From Tolypeutes matacus (lineage: Eukaryota; Chordata; Mammalia; Cingulata; Chlamyphoridae), in contig JAKSZT010053836.1 in assembly GCA_026826555.1 (NCBI GenBank), forward strand, positions 7,927,356 through 7,991,355: DNA of 64,000 nucleotides. Reading direction: 5' to 3'. This document shows positions 60,329 to 64,000 of the stretch, in pieces. The notes beneath the pieces are model-generated. The model made no database searches, had not been told where the DNA came from, and was given only the letters and a program-made list of their open reading frames with translations. The first letter of the stretch is position 1, and each line of letters begins with the position of its first letter. Both the position numbers and the translations under genes were made by a program.

Positions 60329-60534
60329 TTCATATTTATTCTTAACTCCTTTTTCCCTTTCTCTCTGCCTTCTTTTTTATTAGTTTTTTTAAAAAATGAT
60401 TCCATATTATCTCTTTTTTTAGCTTATTATTATCAGTCTTTATATAGTTATTTTAGGGTTTATAAATATATGTCTAACTTATCACAGACTATCTTCAAGT
60501 TATACTATACCACTTTACATATAGGATTAGTTTT

Positions 60535-60703
60535 ATTTATTTATTTATTTATTCATTTATCCCCCCCTTGCTGCTTGTGCTCGCTGGGTCAGCTAACCAT
60601 GCCGTGCGGGCGGGCTTGCCTTCACCAGGAGGCCCCGGGAACCGAACCCGGGGCCTCCCATATGGTAAACGGGAGCCCTACTGATTGAGCCACAGCAGCT
60701 TCC
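60535..60703 (-). repeat. DAS-SINE, short chimeric type
   Basis: (TTTA)n tail side, a much reduced non-tRNA module ('gcttgtgctcgctgggtcag'), then an inverted tRNA head with a near-perfect B box (GGAACCGAACCCG, about 60638-60650). It looks among the least diverged DAS copies here. Confidence 0.85.
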
Positions 60704-60705
60704 CT

Positions 60706-61199
60706 AGTTTTTTTTTTTAATCAGTTTTATTGATACATAGTAACAAAGCATACAATTCCTCCAAGGTGTACAATTAATGTTACTTGCCATAATCAGCTGT
60801 GTACTCATCACCCCAGTCACCACTAGAGCATCTTCATTATTTCAACATTAATAATCATAAATAAAAAACAGACAAACAAACAAGAAAATTTGTCACCTCT
60901 CAATCTCTCCATGCTTCCCCCACTGTACATAGATGATGTTTCTGCCTATTCTATCCAAAGTATATAATCAATGGCTTTTCATATAATCACAAAGTTGTAC
61001 ATTCATCATCTTAAAAATTCTAGAACAATTTCATTACTTCAAAAAGAAAGACTCCAAACCTCTTAGCATTACTTCCTCAGGCCTACATAACAACTAATCT
61101 TTCATCTTTATGAATTGATTTATATTTACATTTTGTATAAATGGAATCTTAAATTATGTAGTACTCTGTGTCTGGTCTCCTTCACTTAGTATAATGTTT
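60706..61199 (-). mobile_element. L1 3'-tail fragment
   Basis: T run at 60708-60719, then the same tail family as 39433-39783 ('cagttttattgatacatagt', 'tctgtgtctggtctccttca'). Confidence 0.75.
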
Positions 61200-64000
61200 T
61201 GTTTTTTTGTTTTTTTTTGGTCTGATATTAACATTGTGTAGTATTAACTTACATTTATTCAGCTTCAAGGAAAAATGGCCTTTTATATATACAATTCTAC
61301 CCATATTCATATTTCACATAATGTATATTTCACATAATATATTTAGTTTATAATAGGGCAATCATACAGTATTTGTCCTTTTGTGACTGGCTTGCTTCAC
61401 TCAACATAATATCCTCCAGGTTCATCTATGTTGTCATATGTTTCACGACTTCATTTCTTCTTACCACTGCATAATATTCCATTGTGTGTATACTCCACAA
61501 TTTGTTTATCCATTCATCAGTTGATGGACACCTGGGCAGTTTCCAACTTTTGGCTATCGTGAATAATGCTGCTATGAACATTGGTGTGCAGATATCTATT
61601 TGTGTCACTGCTCTCAGTTCTTTGGGGTATATACATACCAATGGTATTGCTGGGTGTCATGGCAAGTGTATATTCAACTTTGTCAGGAGCTGGCAAACCA
61701 TCCTGCACAGCAGCTGTACCATTCTACATTCCCACCAACAGTGGAAAAGTGTTCCTATCTCTCCACATCCTCTCCAACATTTACAGTTTTCTGACTTTTT
61801 AATAGCAGCCAGTCTAATAGAAGTGAAATGATATCTCATTGTAGTTTTGATTTGCATTTCCCTAATTGCTATTGATGTTGAATGTTTTTTTCATGTGTTT
61901 CTTCGCCATTTGTATTTCTTCTTTGGATAGTTGTCTTTTGCCCATTTTTTGATTGGATACTTTGTCTTTATTGTTGAGTTGTATGATCTCCTTATAGATC
62001 ATGGATATTAAACCCTTATCAGATATGTGATTACCAAATATTTTCTTCCATTAAGTCAGCTGCCTTTTCACCCTTTTGACAAAGTCCTTTGAGGTGCAAA
62101 ATTGTTGAATTTTGAGGAGGTCCCATTTATCTATTGTTTTCTTTTGTTGCTTGTGCTTTGGCCATAAGGTTTAAGAAACGACCACCTACCACAAGATCTT
62201 CAAGATGTTTTCTTACATTTTCGTTCTTTTTAAAGACATTTTTTGCTATTCAGGGTCCCTTACCTTTCCAAATAAATTTAATTATTGGCTTTTCGACTTC
62301 TCCAAAGGCTCTTGGGATTGTTACTGGGATTGCGTTGAATCTCTAAATCAGTTTCGGTAGAATCGATATCTTAATGATATTTAGTCTTGTCTTCCAATCC
62401 ATGAACAAGGAATGTCCTTCCATTTATTTAAGTCTTCTTCAGTTCCTTTTAGCAATGTTTTGTAGTTTTCTTAATGCAGGTCCTTTTTGTCCTAGGTTGA
62501 GTTATTCCTAAATATTTGATTATTTTTGTCACTATTAAAAATGGAATTTTTCCCCTGATTTCCTCCTCAGATTGCAGTAGTGTATAGAAACGCTATTGAT
62601 TTTTGCATACTAATCTTGTATCCTGCTACTTTACTGAACTCATTTATTAATTCTAGGAGCTTTGTTGTGGTTCTTTCAGGATTTTCTAGATATAGGATCA
62701 TATCATCAGCAAATAGGAAAGTTTTACTTCTTCTTTTCCTATTTGGGTGCCTTTTATTTCTTTGTCTAGCCTAATTGCTCTGGCTAGAACTTCTAGCACA
62801 ATATTGAATAATAGTGGTGACGGTGGACATCCCTGTCTTGTTCCTGATCTCAGCAGGAAAGCTTTCAGTCTTTCACCATTGAGTGCAATGTTAGCTGTAG
62901 GTTTTTCATATATACCCTTTACCGTATTGAGAGAGCTTCCTTCTATTCCTATCTTTTGGAGTGTTTTTTTAATCAAGAAAGGGTGCTGTATTTTGTCAGA
63001 TGCCTTTTCTGTATCAATTGAGAGGATCATGTGATTTTTCTTCTTCAGTTTATCAATGTGGTTTATTACACTAATCGATTTTTCTTATGCTGAACCACCC
63101 TTGAATACGTGGGATAAAACCCACTTGATCATGTTGTATAATTCTTTTAATGTGCTTTTGGATTCTGCTTGCAAGTATTTTGTTGAGCATTTTTGCATTT
63201 ATATTCATTAGAGATATTGGTCTATAGTTTTCTTTTTTTGTAGTATCTATCTGGTTTTGGTATTAGGGTGATGTTGGCTTCATAGAATGAGTTTGGTAGT
63301 ATTCTTTCCTCTTTAATTTTTTGGAAGAGCTTGAGCAAGATCGGTATTAGTTCATCTTTGAATGATTGATAGAATTCACCTGTGAAGCTATCTGGTCCTG
63401 GGCTTTTCATGTTTGGGAGATTTTTGATGACTATTTCAATCTCTTTACTTGTGATTGGTTTATTGAGGTGTTTTGTTTTTTTCTAAAGTCAGTGTAAGTG
63501 GTTCATGTGTTTCCAGGAATTTGTCCATCTGGTCTACATTTTCTGTATTTTTTTTTTTTTTTTTTTTTGGCATACAGTTGTTCATAGTATCCTCTTATGA
63601 TCTCTCTTATTTCTGTGGGGTCAGTCGTAATGTCCCCCCTCTCATTTCTGATTTTATTTATTTGTGTCTTCTCTCTTTTTTTCTTTGTCAATCTAGCTAA
63701 GGGTTTGTCGATTTTGTTGATCTTCTCAAAGAACCAACCTTTGGTTTTGTTAATTCTCTCTATTGTTTTTTTTTTTTGTTCTCCATTTCATTGATTTCTG
63801 CCCCGATCTTTACTATTTCTTTCCTTCGGCTTGGTTTGGGATTAATTTACTGTGCTTTTTCTAGTTCTTCCAGGTGTACAGTTAGATCTTCAATTTTAGA
63901 TCTTTCTTCTTTTTTAATGTAAGCATTGAGGGCTAGAAATTTTCCTCTCAGCACTGCCTTTGTGGTGTCCCATAGGTTTTGATATGCTGTATTCTCATTT
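61200..64000 (-). mobile_element. Second large L1, running off the window
   Basis: T-rich tail at 61199-61219, a short 3' UTR, then broken ORF2. The C-terminal frame 61426-61641 has [14 protein letters not shown] sequence ([17 protein letters not shown]). RT frames lie at 62698-63030 (including [20 protein letters not shown]) and 63222-63410, and the RT N-terminal region at 63503-63691. A T insertion of about 20 nt breaks the frame near 63549-63568. The 5' half lies beyond 64000. Confidence 0.85.

Overview
This is a mammalian nuclear window from a xenarthran, most likely an armadillo (Dasypus or a close relative). The diagnostic evidence is a dozen or so DAS-SINEs (tRNA-Ala-derived SINEs described from the nine-banded armadillo) in their monomeric, dimeric and chimeric forms. 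There are no Alu, B1/B2, BovB or carnivore SINEs. The host gene is recognised by its protein: the first three coding exons of ATRNL1 (attractin-like 1) lie on the + strand at 8529-8818, 46954-47037 and 48531-48644. The rest of the gene lies beyond the right edge.

Layout: 1-7.5 kb is intergenic 5' flank with old MIR and L1 pieces, one DAS-SINE and a MaLR-type provirus (4332-5745) that keeps perfect 5-bp target duplications. A CpG-island promoter (about 7.68-8.99 kb) surrounds exon 1. Intron 1 (8819-46953, 38 kb) is mostly retroelements: at least ten L1/HAL1 segments, all antisense to the gene, with DAS-SINEs, LTRs, an endogenous-retrovirus env-LTR retrocopy and a U4 snRNA retropseudogene inserted into them. 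Intron 2 (1.5 kb) holds an MLT1-like LTR. Intron 3 (48645 to the end) holds a perfect 58-bp palindrome, an almost complete 7.6-kb L1 (51855-59480, ORFs broken), a chimeric SINE insertion and a second L1 running off the window.

The only host protein-coding sequence I can support is ATRNL1. The rest is a record of L1-driven retroposition. The points most worth a second look are: (i) a DAS-SINE whose 5' end is replaced by about 210 nt of unrelated sequence, the whole unit sharing one 15-bp target duplication (59690-60328); (ii) tandem ~110-bp monomers plus a ~410-bp duplication in the 5' UTR of the long L1; (iii) three inserts that end just downstream of AATAAA in a poly(A) tail and look like L1-mediated copies of polyadenylated transcripts, two of them sharing one ERV LTR family; (iv) a 3'-truncated U4 retropseudogene with a 16-bp target duplication. 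I see no CRISPR array, operon or new enzymatic system. Repeat family names come from recognition by eye, not from a library search.
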